The notes: generated by a model from the letters alone, not told the origin. Positions 7,796 to 17,642 are shown, numbered from the stretch's first letter. The stretch: DNA of 64,000 nucleotides from Alistipes sp. (GCA_017937125.1 JAGBEH010000002.1:1-64000); one strand, 5' to 3'. Numbers and translations are program-made.

Positions 7796-8428
7796 TTACT
7801 GCTGCCGTGCCGCTTCGTAGTCGGCTTTCACATCGAGATAGAAGTTCGCGAATACGGTCTGGTAGTAGGGTATTATCCACAGCAGGCCGATAAACAGGGT
7901 TACGGCACTCAATATTACCCAGCCGATATAGCCCAACTGCATAAGGAAGAATTTCATTTTGTAGCCCCGCATCATCTCCATACTGCGTTTTATGGCCGCT
8001 TCGGCTCCCATCTCGGGATTCTCGGCGATTATGTAAAGCGACATCGAGTACGACAGGCCTTTGATGATACCCGGTACTATCAGCAGCAGGGTCCAAAGGA
8101 AAGTGTAGATGCCGACAAGTATCGAGGTGCCTATCGCCTTCCAATAATAGGTGCCGTTGAATGCGCCGCCCAGTCCCGACGGCGAGAGGGACTCTTCGCC
8201 GCGTGCGAATCCCAAAAACATCTTGAGCACACCGAACTCTACGGGCAGGTATATGAATATCAGCAGCACCAGTGCAATCATCTGTGGCGTTATATGATCC
8301 TCGTCCGCCGAGCCCGCACCGCAGATGGCATAGATCAGTATCAATAGCAGGGTAATGAGTACGGCCGAACCCCAGTTGCCTTTCATCGCCGCGAGCGACG
8401 ATTGTCTGATTTGCGAATTTGTTTGCAT
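7796..8428 (-). CDS. DUF975 family integral membrane protein
   Basis: 210 residues. A short polar N-terminus (QTNSQIRQSSLAAMKGNWGS) is typical of DUF975. About five membrane helices follow, with the motif VPGIIKGLSYSMSLYIIAEN between helices and ends at AANFYLDVKADYEAAR-like sequence (FANFYLDVKADYEA). Function unknown. It is monocistronic on the minus strand. Its promoter is unusually well defined and carries a C10 run between the -33 and -7 boxes. Confidence 0.88.
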   Translation of the reverse strand: MQTNSQIRQSSLAAMKGNWGSAVLITLLLILIYAICGAGSADEDHITPQMIALVLLIFIYLPVEFGVLKMFLGFARGEESLSPSGLGGAFNGTYYWKAIGTSILVGIYTFLWTLLLIVPGIIKGLSYSMSLYIIAENPEMGAEAAIKRSMEMMRGYKMKFFLMQLGYIGWVILSAVTLFIGLLWIIPYYQTVFANFYLDVKADYEAARQQ

Positions 8429-8456
8429 AGTTTTCAGAATTAAATATTAGACTCCG

Positions 8457-8487
8457 CAAATTTACGAAATTCCCCCCCCCCTCCAAA
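8457..8487 (-). promoter_or_regulatory. Promoter of the DUF975 gene with a C10 tract in the spacer
   Basis: On the minus strand, TTTG (8487-8484), 19 bp spacer, TAAATTTG (8464-8457). The spacer holds ten consecutive C on the plus strand (8472-8481). The present spacing is optimal; gain or loss of one C would change it. Confidence 0.8.
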
Positions 8488-8606
8488 TTTTCGGACGAAA
8501 AAATGCAAAAAAAGTGCCGTTCGCCCGATCGGGAACGGCATATGATATGTCTGAGAGCGTTTTTCGTCCGAAAATCGCGTTTATGATCGGCTGTCGGCGG
8601 GCGGTA

Positions 8607-9485
8607 TCAGTCGGCTGTCGGCTGTCCGAAAATACCGTTGAGCGTGTGCGCCAGTCTGTAGGCGGCTTTCACGAGCTGCGATTTCGACAGTTCCTGATGT
8701 TCGACGAAAAACGAGCGGTCGATATTGTCCCCGGGTTTGGCCCAGTCGTATATTGCCCGACAGTTGCGGGCGTTCTCCATCGCCCACTCCTCGACGGTGC
8801 CCTCGCACGCTTTCGCTATCTTCTTTTTCGACCATTTGTCCAGTTTTCGGACGTACGGCTCGAACTCCTCGCCAAGTTCGGGATAGACCGCACGTATGGA
8901 CAGCCCGTCCCACAACCCGTGGTAGCGTTTGGGTTTGCCTTCGTATGTCAGCGGAAACTGGTCGTAGCGCGTAATGCGCTTCTCGTTCGGGTCTTTCGGT
9001 TTCGGCCGGCTGAACACGTCCGGAAATTCGGTGTAATATACGTGCGACGGGCAGTGCATGTCGCCTATCATATGGACTACGCATCGCAGGTTTATGACAA
9101 CGGCCGAGTCGGTGAGCTCGCGGAAATTCTTCAGGTTGCCGATACACTTCTCCAGATTCGGCAGCAGGTCGCCGTCGCCGTTGTACGCACGGCGCGAATC
9201 GGGCCTGCCGTCCGGCCCTATGGTGTACATATGCCACCACGACGTCTGCTCCCAACCCGCGATATGCGATTTCGAGCGGTTCCACGATGCTACGCGGTCC
9301 ATCCACGCGGCATCGTCTACGATCGAGCCGTGAATGTAACGCTCGATTTCCGCTTTCGCTTCGGGCGTGAGGTGCTTTTCGGCTATGTCGGCTATGAGCT
9401 TGTGCCCCCAGCCGCTCCACGCCGATGCCGGTTGTGCGGCGAACACTCCTGCGAGCAGTGCCGCCAAGATGAAAGTTTTCTTCAT
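8607..9485 (-). CDS. S1/P1-type secreted nuclease
   Basis: 292 residues with a signal peptide ending at Ala22 (PASA), which leaves Trp23 as the mature N-terminus. This fits the family, where the N-terminal Trp helps to bind the zinc cluster. Other ligands are visible: GWGHKLIADIA (His28), VVHMIGDMHCPSHV (His, Asp, His), and a late helix with WAKPGDNID. These enzymes cleave single-stranded DNA and RNA and remove 3' phosphates, here probably in the periplasm. The gene starts 3 bp after the alpha/beta hydrolase gene stops, so the two are cotranscribed. Confidence 0.93.
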   Translation of the reverse strand: MKKTFILAALLAGVFAAQPASAWSGWGHKLIADIAEKHLTPEAKAEIERYIHGSIVDDAAWMDRVASWNRSKSHIAGWEQTSWWHMYTIGPDGRPDSRRAYNGDGDLLPNLEKCIGNLKNFRELTDSAVVINLRCVVHMIGDMHCPSHVYYTEFPDVFSRPKPKDPNEKRITRYDQFPLTYEGKPKRYHGLWDGLSIRAVYPELGEEFEPYVRKLDKWSKKKIAKACEGTVEEWAMENARNCRAIYDWAKPGDNIDRSFFVEHQELSKSQLVKAAYRLAHTLNGIFGQPTAD

Positions 9486-9488
9486 ATT

Positions 9489-10301
9489 TCAGGCTGTTTG
9501 ACTGTGTTTGCCGATAAACGAGAGAATAGCTTCGGCGCACTCCTCTCTCTGTTCGAGGAACCCCATATGCCCCGAATCGTCGAGCCGTATGACTTCGGCC
9601 TGCGGGTGCGCAGCTATCATAGCTTCGGCTGTCGGTTCGGTGATGTATTCGTCTTTGCAGCCGAGGATGAACAGTTGCGGGACCTTCGATGCCCTCAGCA
9701 TGTCGTTCATATCCTTGCGCCGTATCATTCCGTTGAGCAGGGCGATGATGCCCCCGTCCTCGGTTATGTGCACCGTCTCGGCCAAATCCTCGATGTAGTC
9801 TTTCATCGCGCGGCGGTTGTCGGCGGCAAAACCCGTTTCGGGTGCCGTGCGTGCCAGCAGCTCCTTCCTGCCCGATTTCACGAGAGCGATTTCGCGCTCG
9901 CGGTTCTTGCGCTTCTCCTCGCTGTCGGCATTGGGCGTCGAACTCAACAGGACTATGCCGTCGAGCCTTTCGGGATACTTCTCGCAGAATGCCAGAGCCG
10001 CATATCCGCCCATAGAATGCCCGACGAGCGTGCATTTCCCGATGCCGAGCTTGTCGAGCATGGCGAGTACCGTGTCGGCCAGAAATTCCATAGTGTGGCA
10101 CTCTCCCTTGACGACCGATATGCCGTGTCCCGGCAGGTCGAGCGTGATGACGCGCACCTGCTTGTAAAGCAGCGGTACGAACTCTTCCCATATGAGCATA
10201 GATTCGAGATACCCGTGCAGAAGCACGACGCATTTGTCCCCTTTCTCGGAGTCGCAGACGTGGAGCGGCGTATCGCCTGCCGTTATGAACTTTTCGACCA
10301 T
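9489..10301 (-). CDS. Alpha/beta hydrolase
   Basis: 270 residues. The fold shows the oxyanion strand [10 protein letters not shown], the nucleophile elbow GHSMGG, the acid in [10 protein letters not shown], and the catalytic His in DDSGHMGF. There is no signal peptide, so it is cytoplasmic. The substrate cannot be told from the sequence; relatives include esterases, haloperoxidase-like enzymes and MenH/BioH types. It is first in a two-gene operon with the secreted nuclease and is driven by a good promoter that diverges from dapF. Confidence 0.88.
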   Translation of the reverse strand: MVEKFITAGDTPLHVCDSEKGDKCVVLLHGYLESMLIWEEFVPLLYKQVRVITLDLPGHGISVVKGECHTMEFLADTVLAMLDKLGIGKCTLVGHSMGGYAALAFCEKYPERLDGIVLLSSTPNADSEEKRKNREREIALVKSGRKELLARTAPETGFAADNRRAMKDYIEDLAETVHITEDGGIIALLNGMIRRKDMNDMLRASKVPQLFILGCKDEYITEPTAEAMIAAHPQAEVIRLDDSGHMGFLEQREECAEAILSFIGKHSQTA

Positions 10302-10323
10302 CGTTTTTTTTGTTATCGATGCG

Positions 10324-10355
10324 TAAATTTACGCAATATCCCGCCCTTTTGCAAA
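10324..10355 (-). promoter_or_regulatory. Promoter of the hydrolase-nuclease operon
   Basis: On the minus strand, TTTG (10355-10352), 20-bp spacer, TAAATTTA (10331-10324). The -7 box differs from TAnnTTTG only at the last base and sits in the palindrome GCGTAAATTTACGC. Confidence 0.65.
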
Positions 10356-10363
10356 AAAATTCG

Positions 10364-10371
10364 TATTTTTG
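10364..10371 (+). promoter_or_regulatory. -7 box of dapF-tamL
   Basis: TATTTTTG matches TAnnTTTG and lies 19 bp before the dapF ATG. No -33 TTTG is found at the usual spacing. Confidence 0.6.
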
Positions 10372-10390
10372 AACGATTATACCCATAGCT

Positions 10391-11329
10391 ATGAAGTTGA
10401 AATTCATAAAATGCCACGGTTCGGGAAACGACTTCGTAATGATCGACGCGGTCGCCCAAAGTATCGGGGACGTGAACATCGGTAATTTGGCCGTCGATGT
10501 CTGCGACCGCAGCGGTGGGATCGGTGCGGACGGCATCTTGCTGCTCGTGCGCGAGGGCGGCGGTTATGCTATGCGTATGTTCAATCCCGACGGCTCGGAG
10601 GCCGAAATGTGCGGCAACGGCATCCGCTGCGTAGCACGTCTTGCCCGTCGTTATGTCGATTCGGACATTTTTACGCTGCGTTCGGGCGGCCGCGACTATA
10701 CGGTTTCGCGGGAGGCCGAGTTGGGCGAGGGTATCGAGACCTTCGGCGTGCGTATACCCATAGCTTTGCGCAGTGCCGATTTCGGGTCGTACGTCGGGGA
10801 TGCGGATTTCGTCGGGCGGACGATTCCCGAGCTGGATGCGGATTTGCGTTTTACGGCATTGAGTTTGGGTAACCCGCATATCGCGGCGGAGTGCGGAAAG
10901 GCGGATATGGCGCAGCTCGAGCGGCTCGGCGAGCGCGTGAAAGGTTTGAAACGCCTGTTCCCCAACGGAGTGAACGTAAGCCTGTTCGAGGTCAGGGGCG
11001 AGAACGAGATATTCGTCGCCACCTTCGAACGCGGCGCGGGCATTACGCTCTCCTGCGGTACGGCGATGACGGCGAGCACTACGGCTGCGGCGCTGCTCGG
11101 GCTGTGCGGGTTCGGACGTCCCGTTACGGTGCGGAACCGCGGCGGTATGGTGCGGTGCGAATGCCTGCGGGAGCCGCTCGTGACGAAATTGACGGGTAAT
11201 GCCACGTTCGAATATGCGGGTACGTTGGAGTCCGACGGCGAAGGCAGGGTGAAATTCGACATCGACGTGATATTCGATGCCGAGATAAATGCGTACGGGG
11301 TTTTTGCGGAGAAAGAGAGGGGTTTGTAG
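10391..11329 (+). CDS. dapF: Diaminopimelate epimerase
   Basis: 312 residues. It converts LL- to meso-diaminopimelate for lysine and peptidoglycan synthesis, in the cytoplasm. The N-terminus KFIKCHGSGNDFVMID is the family signature. The two catalytic cysteines are in MCGNGIRC (Cys74) and TLSCGTAM (Cys222). It is slightly longer than the usual 270-280 residues. tamL begins within the stop codon (TAGTG overlap), so both lie in one transcript, a link between peptidoglycan precursor supply and envelope assembly. Promoter box at 10364. Confidence 0.96.
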   Translation: MKLKFIKCHGSGNDFVMIDAVAQSIGDVNIGNLAVDVCDRSGGIGADGILLLVREGGGYAMRMFNPDGSEAEMCGNGIRCVARLARRYVDSDIFTLRSGGRDYTVSREAELGEGIETFGVRIPIALRSADFGSYVGDADFVGRTIPELDADLRFTALSLGNPHIAAECGKADMAQLERLGERVKGLKRLFPNGVNVSLFEVRGENEIFVATFERGAGITLSCGTAMTASTTAAALLGLCGFGRPVTVRNRGGMVRCECLREPLVTKLTGNATFEYAGTLESDGEGRVKFDIDVIFDAEINAYGVFAEKERGL

Positions 11330-13728
11330 TGAAGAAGATAATCGGATATTCGTTGATTGCGGTGCTGGCGGGGATTTCGTTTTCGTCGTGCAGCGTCACG
11401 CGCAATTTGCCGTCGGACGAATATCTGTTGCAGAAGGTCAAGATCGAGGCGGACAAGCAGACTCCCCGCAAGGAGCGGATAGGCGCCGACGAGTTGAAGA
11501 AATATGTCCGCCAGACGCCCAACAAACACTTTCTGGGAACTAACCTTTATGCGTGGATATATAATCTGGCCGACCCTGCGAAAGACAACTGGTGGAATAA
11601 TTTCAAACGCAAGATCGGCGAGGAACCCGTGCTGCTCGATCTGGATCTGACGCGCAAGTCGGCCGAAAATCTTCAGATATATATGAATTCGCGCGGATTC
11701 TTTTCGTCGAAGGTGGCGTGCGAGGTCGATACCGTTTATCGTAAGAAGCGCGCCAAAGTGATATACCGTACGACGCAGAACCGCCCCTACCGCATAAGCA
11801 AAATATCCTACGATTTCCGCGACAAGTTCCTCGAGCCTATCGTTATGCCCGATACGGTGAATACGTTGCTGCACGCGGGCAACATATTCGACATTACGGT
11901 TCTGGACAAGGAACGCGAACGCATTACCGCATATCTGCGCGAACGGGGCTATTACAATTTTTCGGTCAATAATATAGAATATGTGGCCGATACGCTCGGC
12001 GGGAATTACGAGGTCGGCGTGCGCGTGGTCATCAAACAGAACATAACGGGGTATAACGAACGGGGCGATGCCGTGATGGAGAACAATGTGGTCTATCGCA
12101 TCCGCGAGATAAATATCCTGCCCGATTACGACCCTGCGGCCGCCAAGTCCGACCCGCTCTATACCGCTCGTTTCGATACGGTAAGGATGCGCGGCCTGAA
12201 CGTGGTTTACAACCGTTCGAAGCATCTGAACGTGCGCCCGCGCGTATTGCGGTATGCCGTGCCGCTCTATCCGAACTATCTTTACGACGTGCGCAGCGTG
12301 AGACGCACGTATGACGATATAATGTCTTTGGGATATTTCAAGAGCGCGAGAATCGTCTTCGAGGAGCTGCCGCAGGTTATCGACCGCACCAATTACATTA
12401 CCTATGTCGGCGATTACGACGGCCGTCGCCGTGTGGATTCGTTGCAGACGCACTATACGCAGGAGGGTTATCTCCGTTGCGACATACTGTGTACGCCCGC
12501 GCTCAAACAGAGTTTCAACGTCGAACTCGAAGCCAGCACGGCATCGAGCTTCTATGGCGTGAGCGCTACGGCGGGATATCAGAATCGGAACATATTCCGC
12601 GGGGTGGAGGCGTTCGACGCATCGGTCACGATAGGTTACGAATATATGAAGGCGCCCGATGCCAAGCGGCGCAATGCAATGGAGATCGGCGTCTCGGCGG
12701 GATTGTGGTTCCCGCGCTTCCTGCCGTTTCGGGTATCGACGCTTTCGTCCATAAATCAGCCGCGCACGAAACTCGAACTCTCTTACAATTTCCAGAACAG
12801 GCCGTACTACCGCCGTAATCTGTCGAGCCTGTCGTGGACGTATTCGTGGAAAAACAAACGCCATTCCTCGTGGACGCTGCGGCCGATAGACATAAATCTG
12901 GTCGATGTGGGCTATCTCGACAAGGATTATGCGAACAGCCTGCAAAACAAATATCTCAAGAACAGTTACATTTCGCAGCTGATATGCGGCATATCCGGCT
13001 CGTACTACTATAACAGCCAGTTGCAGAACTCGGGGACTAATGCCACGACCATCCGTATCAACGGCGAGTTGGCGGGCAATCTGGTCGATGGCCTCGAGCA
13101 TCTGTTCTCGAAACCCGCGGCAGGCAAGGACTACTATACCATTTTCGGTATCCGCTATTCTCAGTATCTGCGTTTCGACGTTAGTATCAGCCGCAAATGG
13201 CAGTTCGGAAAGGTTACGGCACTGGCAGGCCGCATATTCGGCGGCTACGGGTTGCCGTTCGGCAACTCCGATTCTATGCCGTTCGACCGTCTGTTCTACT
13301 CGGGTGGCAGCAACAGTATGCGCGGCTGGGCTCCGCGTACGCTCGGGCCGGGTTCGTCGGCCGCCCCTGAGAGCGTCGTATATCCGAGCCAGCTGGCGAA
13401 TATGAAACTCGAGGCCAATCTCGAGTTCCGTTTTCCGATATGGGGCATATTCCACGGCGCCGTGTTCCTCGATGCCGGCAATATATGGTATACGGGCACT
13501 ACGTCGTCCGAGACGCCCGCCGACAGCGAGTTCCATTTCAATACCTTCTACAAGCAGTTGGGATTCAATACGGGTGTCGGCCTGCGGCTCGACATCAAGT
13601 TCGCTATTCTGCGTCTGGACTGGGGTATTCAGCTGCATAACCCGAATAAGCCCGACGGCGACAGGTGGATTCATAACTTCAAGTGGTCGAATACGGCACT
13701 CAACTTCGGTGTCGGCTATCCGTTCTGA
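11329..13728 (+). CDS. tamL: TamL-type outer membrane assembly lipoprotein (BamA/Omp85 family)
   Basis: 799 residues starting at a GTG that overlaps the dapF stop by one base. The N-terminus MKKIIGYSLIAVLAGISFSSC is a lipoprotein signal (Cys about residue 21). POTRA-like domains follow (for example RPYRISKISYDFRDKF; YRIREINILPDYDP). The C-terminal Omp85 barrel has LFYSGGSNSMRGWAPRTLGP, the VRGF/RGW-type motif, and ends GVGYPF. A lipidated BamA paralogue is what is called TamL in Bacteroidota, proposed to work with TamB. No tamB gene is in the window. The separate true BamA at 15021 supports this assignment. Confidence 0.88.
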   Translation: MKKIIGYSLIAVLAGISFSSCSVTRNLPSDEYLLQKVKIEADKQTPRKERIGADELKKYVRQTPNKHFLGTNLYAWIYNLADPAKDNWWNNFKRKIGEEPVLLDLDLTRKSAENLQIYMNSRGFFSSKVACEVDTVYRKKRAKVIYRTTQNRPYRISKISYDFRDKFLEPIVMPDTVNTLLHAGNIFDITVLDKERERITAYLRERGYYNFSVNNIEYVADTLGGNYEVGVRVVIKQNITGYNERGDAVMENNVVYRIREINILPDYDPAAAKSDPLYTARFDTVRMRGLNVVYNRSKHLNVRPRVLRYAVPLYPNYLYDVRSVRRTYDDIMSLGYFKSARIVFEELPQVIDRTNYITYVGDYDGRRRVDSLQTHYTQEGYLRCDILCTPALKQSFNVELEASTASSFYGVSATAGYQNRNIFRGVEAFDASVTIGYEYMKAPDAKRRNAMEIGVSAGLWFPRFLPFRVSTLSSINQPRTKLELSYNFQNRPYYRRNLSSLSWTYSWKNKRHSSWTLRPIDINLVDVGYLDKDYANSLQNKYLKNSYISQLICGISGSYYYNSQLQNSGTNATTIRINGELAGNLVDGLEHLFSKPAAGKDYYTIFGIRYSQYLRFDVSISRKWQFGKVTALAGRIFGGYGLPFGNSDSMPFDRLFYSGGSNSMRGWAPRTLGPGSSAAPESVVYPSQLANMKLEANLEFRFPIWGIFHGAVFLDAGNIWYTGTTSSETPADSEFHFNTFYKQLGFNTGVGLRLDIKFAILRLDWGIQLHNPNKPDGDRWIHNFKWSNTALNFGVGYPF

Positions 13729-13765
13729 CCGTCCTGCGGCCGTTATGCTCTCGGCCTGACGAAAA

Positions 13766-13808
13766 CCGTTAGCCCCGACACGTCGATGTGTCGGGGCTAA
13801 CGGCTTTA
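13766..13808. terminator. Terminator between tamL and ompH
   Basis: Perfect 16-bp stem (CCGTTAGCCCCGACAC and its complement) around GTCGAT. CTTTACTT follows on the plus strand and TTTTCG on the minus strand, so it can serve both converging operons. Confidence 0.85.
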
Positions 13809-13873
13809 CTTGTGTTTATCGTAACGTTCGGTCGCGGAATTCGGGGAAGAATGCGGCCGAAAGCGTCGTAAAT

Positions 13874-14410
13874 TTATTGTTGCGCTGCGGCGGGAGTCTC
13901 GGTGATGCCTAACTCCTTGCGTACGGCGGCCGAGATGTCCGTTACGGTGGCTTCGTTTACATATGCCAGCGAATTGATCGACATATCGAAAACGGCCGTG
14001 TAATCTCCTGCCGATGCGACTTTTTTCACTGCGTCCGATGCCTTTTCGTGTATGGGGCGGAACAGCTCTCCCTGCTGCTTCTCGACATCCTGCTGTGCAA
14101 CCTGCTGCAACTCGGTATAGCGTGTCTGCAAGCCTTGCAGTTCGCTCTCCTTTACCTGCTTTGCCGTCTCCGACAAAGTGGGCAATGCCTTCTGGAACTC
14201 GGCGTATTTATTGTTGAATTCTACCTGAATGGCTTCTAATTGTTCGCTCCAGTCTTTGCTCAGGGCCTCGATTTTGGTCTGCATTTCTTTGAATTCGGGC
14301 ATTGCGAAAATTACCTCCTGCAAATTGATGCGTCCGAATTTCTGAGCGAAAAGCGATGTGGAACACATCACCATTGCCAGCGTAAGGGTCAGTTTGATAA
14401 GTTTTTTCAT
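13874..14410 (-). CDS. OmpH/Skp family periplasmic chaperone (second copy)
   Basis: 178 residues. Signal peptide MKKLIKLTLTLAMVMCSTSLFAQ, then KFGRINLQEVIFAMPEFKEM, the Skp/OmpH start. A long coiled coil with Gln/Glu/Lys follows, and a C-terminal segment that returns to the beta core (TAVFDMSINSLAYVN, comparable to the usual YVLD segment). Skp-type trimers hold unfolded outer membrane proteins in the periplasm. It is last in the bamA operon, 32 bp after another OmpH paralogue. The C-terminus ends in a short Ala/Gln tail. Confidence 0.92.
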   Translation of the reverse strand: MKKLIKLTLTLAMVMCSTSLFAQKFGRINLQEVIFAMPEFKEMQTKIEALSKDWSEQLEAIQVEFNNKYAEFQKALPTLSETAKQVKESELQGLQTRYTELQQVAQQDVEKQQGELFRPIHEKASDAVKKVASAGDYTAVFDMSINSLAYVNEATVTDISAAVRKELGITETPAAAQQ

Positions 14411-14442
14411 TGTGTAACGTGTGTATTATTGGATTTTACGAT

Positions 14443-14958
14443 TTATTTCGTCTCTTTGAGAGCTTCGATTACGGCTTGCGTATGGTCGGCTTTCGGCGAG
14501 TAATAAAGTATATTGGGGTTGGTCGCTATGTCGAGTACCAGTTCGTACCCGTGTGCATTCGCATACTCCTCGATGACCTTGAATACGCGATTCTGGATAG
14601 GCTGTATCAGCTCGATGCGCTTCTTCATCAGCGAGCCGTCCGTCCCGAACAGGGATTCCTGCAAACGCGTAGCCTCCTGCTCGCGTTGCAGAATGGTGCT
14701 CTCTATCGATTGGCGTGCGCTTTCGGGAAGGCTCGCTTTTTTCGCCATATAGTTGTTGTAGAGCGTTTCTACCTCCTTAAACTTGCCGTCCACCTGCTTC
14801 TGATATGTCTCGGCCTGCTTGTCCACCTGCTCTATGGCCGAGTTGTATGCCTCTATCGACTTGAAGATTTTCTCGCTGTTTACGACGATGTAATTCTGTG
14901 CACAGAGCACTCCTGCCGCGGCGACAGCCAAAACGGCCGTTAAAATCATTCGTTTCAT
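14443..14958 (-). CDS. OmpH/Skp family periplasmic chaperone (first copy)
   Basis: 171 residues from the ATG at 14958. The open frame continues upstream inside bamA, but only this start gives a signal peptide (MKRMILTAVLAVAAAGVLCAQ). The start NYIVVNSEKIFKSI, the central coiled coil (about 30-125) and the ending YELVLDIATNPNILYYSP are typical of Skp/OmpH. It lies between bamA and the second ompH; tandem copies are common in Bacteroidota. It probably holds outer membrane proteins for the BamA complex encoded just upstream. Confidence 0.93.
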   Translation of the reverse strand: MKRMILTAVLAVAAAGVLCAQNYIVVNSEKIFKSIEAYNSAIEQVDKQAETYQKQVDGKFKEVETLYNNYMAKKASLPESARQSIESTILQREQEATRLQESLFGTDGSLMKKRIELIQPIQNRVFKVIEEYANAHGYELVLDIATNPNILYYSPKADHTQAVIEALKETK

Positions 14959-15020
14959 AATCCGATACGTTTTAGTCGTTATACAAATATAACACTTTTC
15001 TTCAAATATGCTGCCAATTA

Positions 15021-17627
15021 TCAGAACGATTGTCCGATTACGAAGTGGAACTGGCTTCCGCTGCGTTTGGTCGAACCTGCGGGAGGATCGAATCCCCAGC
15101 CCCAGTCTATGCCGAGCATACCGACGATAGGCAGGTACAATCTGACACCGACACCCGCCGAACGTTTGATCTTGAACGGGGAGAAACTCTTCCACGACGA
15201 GAATCCGTTACCTCCCTCTAAGAATCCGAGCACGTAAATCTGCGACGACGGCTTCAGTATGACGGGATAACGCAGCTCCATAGTATATTTATTGTATGCC
15301 ACGGAGTAGGAATCGCCCGCAGGGTCGAGGGCGCCGTCCTCGTAACCGCGCATAGATATGATATCGACACCGTATATGTTATATCCCGACATACCGTCTC
15401 CTCCGACCTCGAACCGTTCGAACGGCGAGACTTTGTGTTTGTTGTAGTGCCCGAGGAATCCCATTTCGGCACGAGCCATAAGCACGAGGTTGTTGTTGCT
15501 GGTCAGCGGATAGAACCATTGCGCCTTGAACTGCCACTTGTGGTATTCTATCCATTTGTAACGTTCCTGCTCGCTGAGGTTGGGATCGGAGTATTTTTTG
15601 CCGTCCCACAGCGAGTAGGGCGGGGTCAGCTGCAACGATACCGAGAAGTCCGAACCGCGGCGCGGATAGATGGGCTGATCGACGGAGTTGCGGCCGAATA
15701 CGAACTTGAGCGAGAAGGTATTGGCGGCTCCGTTGTTCATAATGAACGACGACCATCCTTTCAGCTTGTAGCGCTGGTAAGACGCCTCGGCGTATAGCGT
15801 GAAATACGGGTCGGGCCAGCTGAGACGCTTGCCGAATCCGAGCGCCACGCCCGTCGAGCGGAAATACTGCGTTGCCGTCTGCCATACGTAATATGCGTCG
15901 TTGGATTCGGACAGGTGCATCGACAGCGTGAACGAATTGGGTTTGTGGCCGCCTAACCACGGGTCGGTGAAACTTATGGCCAGAGCCTTATAGTATGTAC
16001 CGTTGGTCTGTCCCGAAATCGAGAGCTGCTGGTTCTGCCCCATAGGATACGGGCGCCACGCCCCTTTCTTGAAGAAATTGCGTATGGAGAGGTTCTTGAG
16101 CGTGATGCCGACCGACCCGACGAACGTTCCCGAACCCCAGCCGCCGGCGATGTTGAACTGGTCGGAGGCCTGCTCTTCCAGCGGCCACGATATGTTCACC
16201 AGATCGTTGGTCACGGGCTTGATGTCGGGCATCACGTTCTCGGGGTTGAAGTGACCGAGCGACATAAGCGTACGTATGGTCTGCATCAGCAGCGCCCTGT
16301 TGTAAAGTTCGCCCGGGCGTGTGTACAGCTCGCGGCGGATCACCTCGTCGTTTACGCGGAGGTTGCCCGAGATGTTCACCTCGTTTATGGTGAACTGCTT
16401 GCCCTCGAATATCTTTATTTCGAGGTCTATCGAGTCCTTGCCTATGATGATTTCGGCGGGGTCGATCTGCGACATCAGGTATCCGTCGTTCTGGTAGAGC
16501 GACTGTACCGACATCTCCTCGGGGTTCTGCTCTTTGCCGACGCCGAGACGCTTGTGCATCGACTTCTTGTCGTACACGTCGCCTTTCGAGACGCTGAACA
16601 TACGCTGCAACTGTTCCGTGGGGAATATCGAGTTGCCGATCCACGTTACGTTGCGGATGTAATATTTGTTGCCCTCCGAGAGATTTATGTCTATTCCCAG
16701 ACGCTTGTCGTTGATGCGGTATACGGAATCCGACAATATGGTAGCGTTACGGTAGCCTTTCGAGTTGTAGAAGTCGATGAGCAGCTCTTTGTCGGCCTCG
16801 AAATCGGCGTCCTTGAGTTTCGCGTTTTGCCAGAACAGTATGCTTTTGCGGTGCGTCTTCTTGAAGGTGCGGCGCAGACGTCCGTCGGAGAACTGCTCGT
16901 TGCCGTTGAAATTTATGGCCCCGACCTTCACGCGCTGCTTCTTGTCCACTATGAACGTCACCTTTACGGCCTGCTTTATCACCGAGTCGTTTTCTATGCG
17001 GATGTCCACGTCGGTGTCGAGAAAGCCCTTTTCGGCGAAATGGTCCTTGATAAGTTTTTTGTTCTTGTCGATAATATAGTCCGACAATTCGCTGCCCCGC
17101 TTGAGTTTGAGTACCTCGTCCAGCAGGTCTTTTTTCTTACCTGTGGAAACGCCCTCGATGTTCCACGACGATACGCGCGGACGCTCCTTGAGGAACACTT
17201 CGAGGTCCACGCTGTCGCCCTCGATCGTGGCGCCTATCTTGACATCGGCGAAATAGCGCTGGCTCCACAGTCGGTTCACGGCGTTCTGGATGAATGACCC
17301 GGGCAGGTAAACCGAGTCGCCGGGGATGAGGCCTGCCGACGAGCGCAGTATGTTGTGGTCGAGGTGTTTGACGCCGTGGATATTGACATCGCGCAGATAG
17401 TACAGGCGGCGTTCCGAGGCGTCGAGCATCGGGGCGTCCGACGGAAAATCGACGGTCTCCCCGTCGGGGGTGTCTTGCCGTGCGGGGTCCGTCGTCCCCG
17501 TTGCGGCGGGTTTCTCATTCGTGCCTGCGGGTGCATTCGGAGCGGGAGAGACCTCCTGTGCGAGTGACGCGAGCGGTATGAAAACTGCCGCTGCCGCCGC
17601 AAGGGCTATTTTGAAAAAGCGATTCAT
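15021..17627 (-). CDS. bamA: Outer membrane protein assembly factor BamA
   Basis: 868 residues. Signal peptide (MNRFFKIALAAAAAVFIPLA), then a low-complexity Pro/Ala/Thr linker to about residue 60. Five POTRA domains follow (for example YYLRDVNIHGVKHLDHNILR; RVKVGAINFNGNEQFSDG; TINEVNISGNLRVNDEVIR). The C-terminal 16-strand barrel includes the SMRGYEDGAL loop and the terminal strand FHFVIGQSF, ending in Phe. It inserts beta-barrel proteins into the outer membrane. Its place between uppS and two ompH genes is the classical envelope cluster. Confidence 0.96.
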   Translation of the reverse strand: MNRFFKIALAAAAAVFIPLASLAQEVSPAPNAPAGTNEKPAATGTTDPARQDTPDGETVDFPSDAPMLDASERRLYYLRDVNIHGVKHLDHNILRSSAGLIPGDSVYLPGSFIQNAVNRLWSQRYFADVKIGATIEGDSVDLEVFLKERPRVSSWNIEGVSTGKKKDLLDEVLKLKRGSELSDYIIDKNKKLIKDHFAEKGFLDTDVDIRIENDSVIKQAVKVTFIVDKKQRVKVGAINFNGNEQFSDGRLRRTFKKTHRKSILFWQNAKLKDADFEADKELLIDFYNSKGYRNATILSDSVYRINDKRLGIDINLSEGNKYYIRNVTWIGNSIFPTEQLQRMFSVSKGDVYDKKSMHKRLGVGKEQNPEEMSVQSLYQNDGYLMSQIDPAEIIIGKDSIDLEIKIFEGKQFTINEVNISGNLRVNDEVIRRELYTRPGELYNRALLMQTIRTLMSLGHFNPENVMPDIKPVTNDLVNISWPLEEQASDQFNIAGGWGSGTFVGSVGITLKNLSIRNFFKKGAWRPYPMGQNQQLSISGQTNGTYYKALAISFTDPWLGGHKPNSFTLSMHLSESNDAYYVWQTATQYFRSTGVALGFGKRLSWPDPYFTLYAEASYQRYKLKGWSSFIMNNGAANTFSLKFVFGRNSVDQPIYPRRGSDFSVSLQLTPPYSLWDGKKYSDPNLSEQERYKWIEYHKWQFKAQWFYPLTSNNNLVLMARAEMGFLGHYNKHKVSPFERFEVGGDGMSGYNIYGVDIISMRGYEDGALDPAGDSYSVAYNKYTMELRYPVILKPSSQIYVLGFLEGGNGFSSWKSFSPFKIKRSAGVGVRLYLPIVGMLGIDWGWGFDPPAGSTKRSGSQFHFVIGQSF

Positions 17628-17642
17628 CGAATATCTTATAAT

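Noticed and set aside
14959..15195. Upstream extension of the first ompH gene into bamA
   Set aside because: It would bury the signal peptide and is the shadow of bamA coding sequence.
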